DNA of 64,000 bases, from assembly GCF_910596095.1 (NCBI RefSeq), contig NC_056548.1, positions 10,627,151-10,691,150 of the forward strand. The letters are read 5' to 3'. This DNA is from Thunnus maccoyii (lineage: Eukaryota; Chordata; Actinopteri; Scombriformes; Scombridae). How positions within the stretch are numbered: position 1 is the stretch's first letter; each line of letters opens with the position of its first letter. The position numbers were made by a program, and so were the translations under genes. The notes under the pieces are model-generated. The model had not been told where the DNA came from. It was given only the letters and a program-made list of their open reading frames with translations, and searched no databases. Shown here piece by piece: positions 22,501 through 35,700 of the stretch.

Positions 22501-25400
22501 TTTACTGTATGTTATGAAGAGGGTGATAACAGACAGAGAAAGATAAAAAATACATCAATACAACTATAGTACTATAAAATACAATTATACAGAGCATTTA
22601 TATTTAAACAGGGGGTGCTGAGTCACAGCAGTGTAGGAGTCTCAGTTGAGTGTTGACTCATTCTCCCTCTTGTCCTTCTTCCTCCTCCTCAAACCGAAGA
22701 AGTGGAGGATTATTTTCCACACTGAGCGCCTCTTTTTTTTCTCCAGGACCTTCTCCTGAGAAACTTCCTCCTCTACCAGCATTTCAACGGCCATTACAGC
22801 AACATGGGTTTTATCCTCCTGCTCCTTCAGCTTCTCTCTGAGCCGGGCATTTTCTGCCTGGAGGGCCTGACTTGCTTCTTACTCAGCTAGGAGCCGAGTG
22901 GCAAGCTCAAGGCTGGTGGAGGTCTGTTCCTCAAGTCTTGTTTTCAGATTCTCCCATTGCCGCTCCATGGTTTGACGGAGGGCCTCCGGCTCAGCCCTTA
23001 GCTTGTTGAGCATCTCCTGGTCCTCGCTCACCCTTTCAGCATGAGACTTCTTCTCTGTCTCAAATAGTTCCTGATGGGTGTCTCTCTCCTGCTGCAGCTG
23101 ATCACTGAGCTTCACATTGTCATCTTCCTTTATGTTCCAGTAATGTGATTACTTATTAATGTCTTGTCGAAATCAAATTTGCATATTGTCCATCATTCAT
23201 CATCTTTGTTTATTTAAAAAAAAAACACCTTAAACACTGATAATCTCCAAAGTACAATGTTGTTCAACAGCATTAACGATTCATAATTACTAAAAAGTCA
23301 CTATATATAGAATAACTGACTCATAACAGACATGCAGGTGACATGATGTCATAGCAGGTGTAATTAACAGTGTCAATGATTGCTGCGTCCCATTTAATTT
23401 GGCCAGTTCCAAATTAGTTTGGCCAGTATTTGCTTCCCGGGACACTGAACTATCGTTAATGTTGTCACCACCACCTGTGGTCTAGTCATCTGGTGGGGGT
23501 CCTTGATGAAAAATAACAACATTTATAATACGTGTTTGTGGTGTTCAGACGTTTATGGTGGTAGATGTATTTCTTACCTATCATATCAATAAACTGGTGT
23601 TTTACTGTGATGTTTGGAGACTACCAAATTATCATTATACTGAATATATGTATATTTTTTGTCTGTGGACTGACACTTAAATCGGTGATGGCCACTAAAC
23701 ACTGAATTGTCGAAGTGATTGTCAACAAGTCAGTCAGTGAACAAGTTAATTCTTGCAAAGTCAACGTGGGTGGGGGTTGGGGGCAGCACCCCCTCCTGCT
23801 GACAGAACGCTAACTAGGTCAGTGCTCTAATTTGAGTCTCAGTGCTGTCCTCTGGAGAGCCACAAGGGATACAATTACTCTCCCACTATCCCATTCATCT
23901 GCGACTCTATGGCGCAAACATTTGTGTGTTCGTGTGAGTGTACACGGCAGCATAACAGCATGTCTTTTTTTGATCCACCTTGAAGTGGGTAAAATGAGGA
24001 CATTGAAAATTCTCATTGTTCTCAAGTTATGATGAGGGAGAGAGACTAAAAGACTACAATTCAATTTAGGGTTTTCTTTTCAAATATATTATATTATATA
24101 CTTTTTATACTGCACCAAATTTCAACAGTGCACTCTCTGGCATTCCCAGCAATGCACCTGCCAAGTGTGAAGTAGATCGAATGAACTGCTCTCGAGATAT
24201 ATGAAGGACAAACATACATACAGAGATTCCTTGCTTCATATAGAGAGATAGGAGATACGACATTGGCCTGAATACAATAAAATTCTAAGTAAAAGAGGAT
24301 AAACTTCTGCAACACCAGCTTTTGGATAAAAACATTGAATTAAACAGTATGGATTAATCAGTATGAATTAAAGTATGCACAGTAGGCAGATATACAGTCA
24401 CAAAAACTACAGTATAGCAACAAACAGTAAAACAACAAATCAATAGAATACCTTTCTTAAATAGAGTTTTTAAATAAAATATGGTAACAGTATGCCAACT
24501 CAAAAGCCCCCAGTATCTTCAGATACATTTTGTGAGTTTTTATCATAGACTGTATAAAAATATGGACGTAGTTACCGTGACATCACCCGTTGGTTTCTGA
24601 AGAGCGGTTTTGAAGCTTAAAGCGAGCCGCTCCAGCCATCGCCATCTTGGCAGTGCATGACACTGCCTAACTCCCAGCCAATCAAAAATGGGCAAAGAGG
24701 CGGGCCAAATGACTGAAACAAGCCACCTAGCGGCTGGTGGACCTGTCACTCAAAGCAGCCATGTCCTTCATTATGCATAACTCTACGGCTTAATAAAACT
24801 TAAGTTATAAGTTTTATAAAAAAAATTCACCCCCCGTACAGTTGTCATGAACGGGGAAATTAGCTATAGAGACCAAGACCGTTTTTTGTACCAGGCTGTA
24901 ACCATTATTTCTGCTGTAAAGTTGGGCATTTTTACATGGGGAATGACTCGCTTTTGGAGCCAGCCTCAACTGGTCATTTAAGGAACTGCAGATTTTGGCA
25001 CTTCTGCATTGCTTCATTTTATAGCCCCAGAGGTTGCTTTGTTTTTATACGTAGTTTTTAGCTAGTTAATTTTGTGTGGGCAAGAATGCTAATCGCCTTT
25101 CTTTCTTCCTGCATCCCTCTCCTTCCCTCTCCCTTTCTCACCCTCCGTGTTGGTGCCTACCTGAAGCAGGTCGTCAAAGTTGTATGTCTTCCGTACCCAG
25201 CGATAGTTGGCCGACAGGCAGTCAGTCTTGTTGGTGATGGCACGTGTGTCCTGTCCGACACAATAGTAGAACTTCCCTTTGAACAGCTAGAGTGTTTGTG
25301 TGAGATAAAGACAGAGACAGAGTCAGGTCGTTTTTGTCATTGTCTTCACATCATCTCAATTGCATCAAAAGTAGTGGGCCAGCTGTGAACTTATCACTTG

Positions 25401-25437
<37 letters not shown>

Positions 25438-26481
25438 TGTGTATGTGTATGCATGCCATCTCACCTGCACACCAAGGATGCCAAAGAAAAAGAAGAAGAC
25501 GATGCAAATGAGAACAATGTTCCCAATGGGTTTAACCGAGGCAATCAGGGCCTCCACAGCCAGCTTCAACCTCGGGGCTCGCTTGATCACCCTGGAACAC
25601 ACAAACACAAACAAAAAGATGTGTGTTAGAACTAGCATATGTACTTACAGACACAAGCACAACTGACCGGAATATGAAATAAAGGTGGGATGCTTACACA
25701 CACGCACAGTACATGCACATATAGACTAGTATCAACTTACACAAAGATAAAACAAACATACACACATAAATAAATTATGTACCTCAGTGGGCGAAGTGCA
25801 CGGAGCAGGCGTAGAACTTTCACCATGCCCAACACGTTATTTTTGTCCGTATTGACCAGAGAGACAAAGATGTGGACTACAGACAGAATCACTAATGAGC
25901 CATCCATGATATTCCAGGAAGACTTGCAATAACTCTCCTTCCCAATCACCACACCGAGAGCTAGAACCTGGTTTTGAAGCACAACATGTCAATACAAGCT
26001 CACACTACTATTAATTAATTGAAACACTACTTCAGCTAAAGATCTGAGCTAAAAAAATTGATTTTAAGGTAGACGATTACTGATCCAAAATCATAACAAA
26101 ATTAAAGAATTGTTAAAAAGACTTCTTAATGGGAACAGGGCCCGTTCAACAGTGCTATTTATCAGTAAGAATATAATGTCATTTCCCAATGACCATATAC
26201 CTCCAAGGTTAAAAAAGAAAACTGATGTTTACCTTAAAAAGCATCTCTACGAAAAACACAGCAGAGAATACGTAACGGGACATTTTCAGGATCCATCGCT
26301 CCTAAAGGGCAGAATGAGATTTATCTTTAATATGTGTTTTGTATTTCATATAATCAAACTCACATACATATTATTTGTTCAAAGAAAATGCATAATATCC
26401 AGTTTGACTGTGCATAGTTTGTGTGTTTTAGTGTCTTTCAATTGTGTGGCCTCACATGTGCAGTATATGTGTGTGCATGTG

Positions 26482-26519
<38 letters not shown>

Positions 26520-26739
26520 TTGTGTGTGTGTGTGCCTCACCATTCTGTGAGGGTTTACTGTAAATCTGTTTCCAGAGTAACAGCAGGTTACATGTATGTG
26601 TGGCTCACCATGCTTTTGGGGTCTATTCCAGGCCTCTCCATAGCAATGGTGACACAGCTTAGGAGAATGAAGAGCAGAACCATGTGGTCGAACATCTTGT
26701 GCGAGATCACATGTTGGCAACAGTTGCGGAACCTACACA

Positions 26740-26778
<39 letters not shown>

Positions 26779-29700
26779 CAAAATGGTGGAGGCCAACGGT
26801 GCTCTGCAGCTGCATATCACTCCACAGCTCTATTTGCTCCACTTTTGAGTGATCCAATCATATCAGAGGGATTTGATCAAATCAATCTCATACCTAAATC
26901 CCATCCACATATTCAGTTTCACTCGGAAATAGAAAAAAAAATGTTATTGAAGATAAAGACACTCTAACTGCCATTTCACATTAAAGACAGGAGAAACACA
27001 AAGGTGTGTGTGTGTGTGCATGTGTGTTTGTGTTCATGACACTTACCTGTTCTGTGGAGACAACACATAGAATGACCACTCTTCATGTGCTTTGCACCAG
27101 CGGAGTACTTTCTGGATCCATGGGAAGTTACGCATCAGCCGCCTCTCCTTATCCAAAGCATGGACAAAATAAAGGTTTCAACACACCAGCAAAATGTTGC
27201 AGATTTTTTCTTTAATCCCAAAGCAACCTTTATTGCATCACTTACTGCTGCAAAAGTGTAAAATTAACTCTTGGAGAGTCCAAAATCAGACTTACAAAAC
27301 TATCACTCTAAGGAACTTACATTGTCTTTGTTTGCAGGTGCAGAGTCTTCCTCAGGGGCTGCGTTAATCATGGTGGATTCACTGGGCACAGAGTCAGAGC
27401 AGTGTTGCTCGGGTCTTGACGGGCTCTGGAACAACATGAAATATATTATGGGTACAATAACGTCAGTCTCAACACTGTAACTATAATCTCAACAAGGGAG
27501 AAGTAAACAGGTCACAAGTAATATCTCCATACAGGATACAGGGTACACATTAATTCAGATTCTGAATGGATAATTTCAAAGCAATGATTCTTAGGAACTT
27601 ACATCTGTCTTGTTGTTATCTGTCTGTGAAATGTCATTCTCAGGAGGTAAACTGATTGCAGTAGAGCTGGTGGGCCCACGGAGTGAGAGAGAGGAGTCTG
27701 AGGAACTGGAGGATTGCTAGAACAACAGGTAATAGAGTTCAGCATGGGTGTGTATGCAAGTGTTTGTGTCAGTGTGCTGTTCATTCAATTATAAAACATG
27801 TAGCTGTTGGATTATTGATTGTATGTAAAACTAAGGCAGAGATCCCTATTCATTTGCCTGATAGCTCTTAACAACAAGGGCAAAGTAAACAAGTCTCTCA
27901 ACACAAGTAATATCTCCATACAGGATACAGGGTACACATTAATTCAGATTCTGAATGGAGCATTTCAAAGCTATGATTCTTAGGAACTTACATTTTTCTT
28001 GTTATCTGTGGGTGAAAAGTCTGTCTCAGGAGGTAAACTGATTGCAGTGGAGCTGGTGGGCCCACGGAGTGAGCGAGAGGAGTCTGAGGAACTGGAGGAT
28101 TGCTAGAACAACAGGTAATAGAGCTCAGCATAGGTGTGTATGCAAGTGTTTGTGTCAGTGTGCTGTTCATTCAATTATAAAACATGTAGCTGTTGGATTA
28201 TTGATTGTATGTAAAACTAAGGCAGAGATCCCTATTCATTTGCCTGATAGCTCTTAACAAAAAGGGCAAAGTAAACAAGTCTTTCAACACAAGTAATATC
28301 TCCATACAGGATACAGGGTACACATTAATTCAGATTCTGAATCCATAATGTGGAAGCTATGATTCTTAGGAACTTACATTTTCCTCATTGTTATCTGTCG
28401 GTGAAATGTCTGTCTCAGGAGGTAAACTGATTGCAGTGGAGCTAATGGGCCCACGGAGTGAGCGAGAGGAGTCTGAGGAATTGGAGGAGGTCTGGAACAA
28501 CAGGTAACAGAGTCTAACATAGGTGTGTATGCAAGTGTTTGTGTCAGTGTGCTGTTCATTCAATTATAAAACATGTAGCTGTTGGATTATTGATTGTATG
28601 TAAAACTAAGGCAGAGATCCCTATTCATTTGCCTGATAGCTTTTAACAACAAGGGCAAAGTAAACAAGTCTTTCAACACAAGTAATATCTCCATACAGGA
28701 TACAGGGTACACATTAATTCAGATTCTGAATCCATAATGTGGAAGCTATGATTCTTAGGAACTTACATTTTCCTCATTGTTATCTGTCGGTGAAATGTCT
28801 GTCTCAGGAGGTAAACTGATTGCAGTGGAGCTGGTGGGCCCACGGAGTGAGCGAGAGGAGTCTGAGGAACTGGAGGATTGCTAGAACAACAGGTAATAGA
28901 GCTCAGCATAGGTGTGTATGCAAGTGTTTGTGTCAGTGTGCTGTTCATTCAATAATAAAACATGTAGCTGTTGGATTATTGATTGTATGTAAAACTAAGG
29001 CAGACATCCCTATTCATTTGCCTGATAGCTCTTAACAACAAGGGCAAAGTAAACAAGTCTTTCAACACAAGTAATATCTCCATACAGGATACAGGGTACA
29101 CATTAATTCAGATTCTGAATCCATAATGTGGAAGCTATGATTCTTAGGAACTTAAATTTTCCTCATTGTTATCTGTCGGTGAAATGTCATTCTCAGGAGG
29201 TAAACTGATTGCAGTGGAGCTAATGGGCCCACGGAGTGAGCGAGAGGAGTCTGAGGAATTGGAGGAGGTCTGGAACAACAGGTAACAGAGTCTAACATAG
29301 GTGTGTATGCAAGTGTTTGTGTCAGTGTGCTGTTCATTCAATTATAAAACATGTAGCTGTTGGATTATTGATTGTATGTAAAACTAAGGCAGAGATCCCT
29401 ATTCATTTGCCTGATAGCTCTGAACAACAAGGGCAAAGTAAACAAGTTTCTCAACACAAGTAATATCTCCATACAGGATACACATTAATTCAGATTCTGA
29501 ATGGAGAATTTGAAAGGTATGATTCTTAGGAACTTACATTTTTCTTGTTGTTATCTGTGGGTGAAAAGTCATTCTCAGGAGGTAAACTGATTGCAGTGGA
29601 GCTGGTGGGCCCACGGAGTGAGAGAGAGGAGTCTGAGGAACTGGAGGAGGTCTGGAACAACAGGTAACAGGGTCTAACATAGGTGTGTATGCAAGTGTTT

Positions 29701-32700
29701 GTGTCAGTGTGCTGTTCATTCAATTATAAAACATGTAGCTGTTGGATTATTGATTGTATGTAAAACTAAGGCAGAGATCTCTATTCATTTGCCTGATAGC
29801 TCTTAACATCAAGGGCAAAGTAAACAAGTCTCTCAACACAACATCTCCATACAGGATACAGGGTACACATTAATTCAGATTCTGAATGGAGAATTTGAAA
29901 GGTATGATTCTTAGGAACTTACATCTTTCTTGTTGTTATCTGTGGGTGAAAAGTCATTCTCAGGAGGTAAACTGATTGCAGTGGAGCTGGTGGGCCCACG
30001 GAGTGTGAGAGAGGAGTCTGAGGAACTGGAGGTCTGGAACAACAGGTAACAGAGTCTAACATAGGTGTGTATGCAAGTGTTTGTGTCAGTGTGCTGTTCA
30101 TTCAATTATAAAACATGTAGCTGTTGCATTATTGATTGTATGTAAAACTAAGGCAGAGATCTCTATTCATTTGCCTGATAGCTCTTAACAACAAGGGCAA
30201 AGTAAGCAAGTCTCTCAACACAACATCTCCATACAGGATACAAGGTACACATTAATTCAGATTCTGAATGGAGAATTTGAAAGGTATGATTCTTAGGAAC
30301 TTACATCTTTCTTGTTGTTATCTGTGGGTGAAAAGTCTGTCTCAGGAGGTAAGCTGATTGCAGTGGAGCGGACTGGCCCACGGAGTGAGAGAGAGGAGTC
30401 TGAGGAACTGGAGGTCTGGAACAACAGGTAACAGAGTCTAACATAGGTGTGTATGCAAGTGTTTGTGTCAGTGTGCTGTTCATTCAATTATAAAACATGT
30501 AGCTGTTGGATTATTGATTGTACGTAAAACTAAGGCAGAGATCTCTATTCATTTGCCTGATAGCTCTTAACAACAAGGGCAAAGTAAACAAGTCTCTCAA
30601 CACAAGTAATATCTCCATGCAGGATACAGGGTACACATTAATTCAGATTCTGAATCCATAATTTGGAAGCTATGATTCTTAGGAACTTACATTTTCCTCA
30701 TTGTTATCTGTGGGTGAAATGTCTGTCTCAGGAGAAGAGCTGGTTGTAGTGGAGCTGGTGGGCCCACAGAGTGAGAGAGAGGAGTCTGAGAAACTGGAGG
30801 AGTGCTGGAACAACAGGTGATAGAGCTCAGCATAGATGTGTATGCAAGTGTTTGTGTCAGTGTGCTGTTCATTCAATTATTAAACATGTAGCTGTTGGAT
30901 TATTGATTGTATGTAAAACTAAGGCAGAGATCCATACCTTCGCCTGATAGCTCTTAACAACTATGCCCACAAGTACGTTGAGGAGCACATGTTTTCCAAA
31001 AATAATGAGAGCCACAAAGTAGAGAGCGGACCATGGTGAGGTGGCAGTCATGGCATTGTATAGGACTAGATTCCAGTCCTCATGAGTAAGAATCTAGATT
31101 AATGAGATTAAATGAAAGAGAGTAACATAGACAGAGATCGATGCACATATTGCAAAGGATGAAATGCATAAAATAGGGAGTCAAAAACTAACCTGGAATA
31201 CAGTGACCATGGACCAGAGGAGTGAGTCGAAGTTTTTGCGGTCAGTGATGGTGTCGCCGTGCACCGTCTTGAAGCTAAATTGGCATCCAAACAGGTGCAT
31301 ACCCAGTACGCTGCAAAGAAACAAGAAAATGCAGTCAGGATTATTTAAATGCAATAGATCATAATAATTATCTACTGCGATTCCCTGTGACTTTACAAAT
31401 GACATGTAGAGCAGATAGACATGTAGAGAAGAGCGATTTGTGTGTGTGTGTACATACCTAAAAGTAAAGGTGGCAAATAGCAGCAGCATGCAGAGCGCGG
31501 CTGCCTTCTCTATGGTCCTTTTCAGCACAAGCAGTTGTTTCCTCAGGTAAGGGAGGAAGTGAACTAGCCTCACAAACCGTAGCAGGCGAAATGCACGCAG
31601 CGCTGACAACCTGCCATCAGCTTTAGCAATTATCTCCCACAAACTGAAAACCACAAAAACAACCACAATTTTGGTACGCTGTTGGACAACTTCAAAGTTT
31701 TCGGTTGCATTTGGCCAATTCTGTCTGAAAACTGTAACCATGTATGTAGCAAACTGTATATTGACATTTTGCTTGGAGTACTGGCATGCACTGTACTCCA
31801 ACCACTATTACTAAAGTCTCACATCGGTCAGTCAGTGCCATAGACCTCCAGTATGATACAAAGTTTGATACCATGTTTATTTTACACAATAACCTGAACT
31901 GTTTATGTGTACCAATGTCAAAAAATAAAATTTGTGGCTCCTGTGAGAGGTGAGTGTTTAAAGTTTGTCAGCATATAGCCGGTGCAAGTACTTTTCTACT
32001 TTCAAACAATGAAATACGGATGAGAATTTCAATGGAAGCTAAAATTACAGGACAAAACAATATGCTGAGGTCAAAGGTCAGACTGTGTGGGTTCGTATTA
32101 CCTGATGATAACGATGACAAAGTCAAAGATGTTGTTTTTATCTTTAAAGTATGACCACGAGAGAGCCATCAGCTTTAGGACCATCTCCATGAAAAATATA
32201 ATGGTGAAGATGATGTTGCTGGTCTTTAACACATCTGTCAACACCTTAGGCTGTAGGGAGAGAAGAAGAAAAAAGGACAGAGGGGCAGAGAGATACTGAT
32301 TAAGAGAGAGATACATAGCTAACACAGCTAGCACACAGGAAGGAAGCCTAACAGCCTGAAGCTTTTTAAATGTGTTTGACAGCTGAAAACATAACCTGCA
32401 ACACACACAGCTGTCTTTTGATGATTCACTATAACATTTTTGTGTGCTGTTTCATATGACATCTGTAAAGAGAGGACTGTCGGCCTGTTTTAAAACTTTT
32501 TTAAAAGAAGCATTAGGACAGAATTTGGAAAGTATCTCTCTTCATCCCCCACATAACAAAATACTGAAGCCCAAACGCGATTTTCTTCTACTGTCACTTG
32601 AGATGTGTAGATCTGCAAAATTTGCTGAATCAGAGGCAAAGTGGTTGTGGAACCATATTCATTGTTACATCCTGCAAGAGTCATTTTACCTTTGAACCTT

Positions 32701-35700
32701 TCAGCTCACCAGGGAATCATTTAGCTTGCACATCTGAAATTTACAGAAGCCTTGAGAGGGCAAATAGTAAGCAGACAGAAACACTCCCCTCCATCTCACC
32801 TGCTTATGGTGCTCTATGGCTATTGTGAGAACACTGAGTAAAACAGCCAACATGATTGCTCGGTCGAAGAATTTACTTTTAACGACCCTCTTGAGTTTTT
32901 CCTTGGCTTGTTTCCAGTACAGACTCAGTATGCTCCTGTTCTCGTACCATTGCCCGTGACCTTCAACCTGAGGGGAAGATAGGGAGGTCATTTAATTGGC
33001 CTCTTGTTGCTGAGGCAACACTGCTGCTGGTGGTGGTACTGCAGAAAGTTGTTTACTAGTCTCACCGATGAGGCATTGTTCCATCTCTCAGGGTTCACCT
33101 TGTTGTTCCAAAGTCTATTGGTAAAAGGAAAAACAGTATGAATAACAACTAATAACTGAAAATCCCTCAAAAGATTAAATTAAGACATAATGATTTGTTC
33201 CGGCAGTGTGCATGTGTGTGTGTTAATGTGTGTTTGCTTCTGAATGCATCTCTAGGAAATTGGTTCTCTACCCTTTTGGGGTCACATTCAGAAAGACAAA
33301 ATTACTGGTGCAAAGTAAATGCTCAAAACAAAACATATCTAGTTATTCAACCAAGAGACCTATAAAGAGCTCAAGACACACACAGGAAGACCAGTGAGTA
33401 CATTGAACAAGAGCTTCATTTAAACTTCAAGCTTTGTCCTGACACTGTATTTTTGACAGTGATATAAAAGTACTACCATGTTACCAAATTACAAGAGTAA
33501 TACCATAATACCAAAAAAAACCCCAAAACTCTAAAGTCATGCTTAAACTTGTGTGAGTGAAATTCACTTTCTCTACTAGGATACTTCCACCCATTGTCTG
33601 AAAATAAACTAGTACACTTAAAGCTACACAATAAGAAAGCATTTACATCTGTTTCATCATGACAAGTATGAAAAGCACATTTTGGATGACTGATTCGCAG
33701 GAGGAATGCATGTGATGTTGTTGAGGTGTAGGAGATTAAAAAAAATGAACTATATAGTATCTGGTATCTATATAGTATCTGACCTGTTGTATATACAGGA
33801 GGTGAAGCTGATGAACTTTTCAAAGAGATTCTTGACAGACAAGCCGGAATGCGGCTCCTCTACCTCCCTCTCCATGGTCTCTGAGAACTGGGTGGCGATG
33901 ACAACAGCGCACACGTTCATCATGACAAAGGAGCCCATCTGGTTAGGGGAGTAAAGAGTGGCTATTTAGAGGGCGCAAGCCCAATACTGGTGCATGTAGC
34001 ACTGTGCCCAATATTTTGGACCCAATAAAAACTATAATAAAAAACTCAAAGGCAGTTATGTTGGCAATTCTACTGAAAATTTACCAGTATGGAAGAATAC
34101 CAAAACCTAGGAACCCAGTCAAATATTAATGTTGTAAATTAAAACAATAAACATACACAGGTAGGTACTTACAATAGTGACCAATGTAAAAAATACAAAA
34201 CTCCAGAAGGAGTTTGCATCCATAACATAATACATGATCTCTGTCCATCCTTCCAGTGTGACAACCTGGCGGTAGAGAGAGACAGAAAGTGACATATTAC
34301 TATGTAGCAATGTTCTCCTCGCTTTTTATTGTGCTTTATTATGACAATAAAATGAAAGAAAATAACATTTTAATAAGCTCTCAGTTAAAAAATATGGTGA
34401 ACTATGGAATGATGAATCAAAACTCCAGAACAAACAAAAACACAATACTGTGCCCTAAAAAGTAATGATGGGTTCCCCAGCCAGAGGAAAGCATTGACTC
34501 ACATGTGACTATATGATAGATCATAAATAGATAGATGATAGATAGCAATTCCTTACCACATCCTCGTCAAAAACAAAATAAATTTATGTCTAACAAGTGC
34601 ACTGTGTTTCCTCACAATTCAGACTGTTACCACATGCTACCATAATAAACTGTCAAAATACAGTTTCATGAGGCGTCTCCCTGATATTCTTAACTCCCTG
34701 CGCTCCGTGTTTTTGCAAAACGTACCTGGAAGACGGCTATCCAGGCATAGCCGATGTTATCAAAATTGATAGCTCCCATCTGAGGGTTGAGGTCCCCGGC
34801 GCGACAGACGTTGTAGTACAAGTTCCAGTTTACACAGCTGTTGGTACTGGCCCCAACCACAGCAGGGACTGGCTCCTCTGTAGCTGAATCATGGTGGTGA
34901 GGGTCCAATGAGCAGGTAACCCCATCCTCGGTGTAAGGCGGCACATCACGGCAGCGCACCATCCCATTCTTGTCATCAGGTGAACACACGAATGGACTTT
35001 TTTCACCATGCTTGGTCACATAGTATGGACTTAGGGAAATGTTGTATTTTCTGGATTAATAAAAAGAATGATAAAAGCTTGATTACAGAATTGACATACT
35101 ATAGATAGACACTCATTACACAGTAGTGATGTTTTGAGTCCATCATGGGGTATTTTGTGCTGTAGGTTGAGAAAAAACATAAGTTGCATACAGTAGGTCA
35201 TATAAGCAATACATTGATATACAGTTGACTGAAAAATTAAGAAATGTTAACTTATAAATGCATCTCAAACCCTGTAATGCTTACTCAGTGATTTTTATTA
35301 CTGTCATGGTATAGTTTTAACTATATTGCTAGATTTCCTTACAAGTCTTGAAAAGGTAACAGTCACAACGCAATCAAATCATAGTAGAACTGAAACAATT
35401 AGATGATTAATTGATTAGTCAATCAATAGAAAATTAATTGGTAACCATTTTGATGACTAATTAATTGTTTAGTTTAAAAGTAATTTCTCAAGCAAAGTAT
35501 TTGATGCTTCTAGAAACACAAACATGTGGATTTGCTGTTTTTCATGGTTTTATGTAGTAATAGAATTAATTGGTTGGATAAAACAAGCAATTCCACTGGG
35601 TTCTGTGATTGGCATCTGTTTTTACAGTTTTTCTGATATTTTAAAGAGGAAACTATAATCAGTTAATTGAGATAATAATTGGCAGATTATTCAATAATGA

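Noticed and set aside
25334-26857. Several frames made of CVCV or HTHT runs
   Set aside because: They are translated (GT)n/(CA)n microsatellites around domain III exons.
27541-30900. Regularly spaced direct repeats resembling a CRISPR array or satellite
   Set aside because: Unit length is about 385 bp, host is a vertebrate, and every unit has splice-flanked, in-phase coding sequence continuous with the channel gene.
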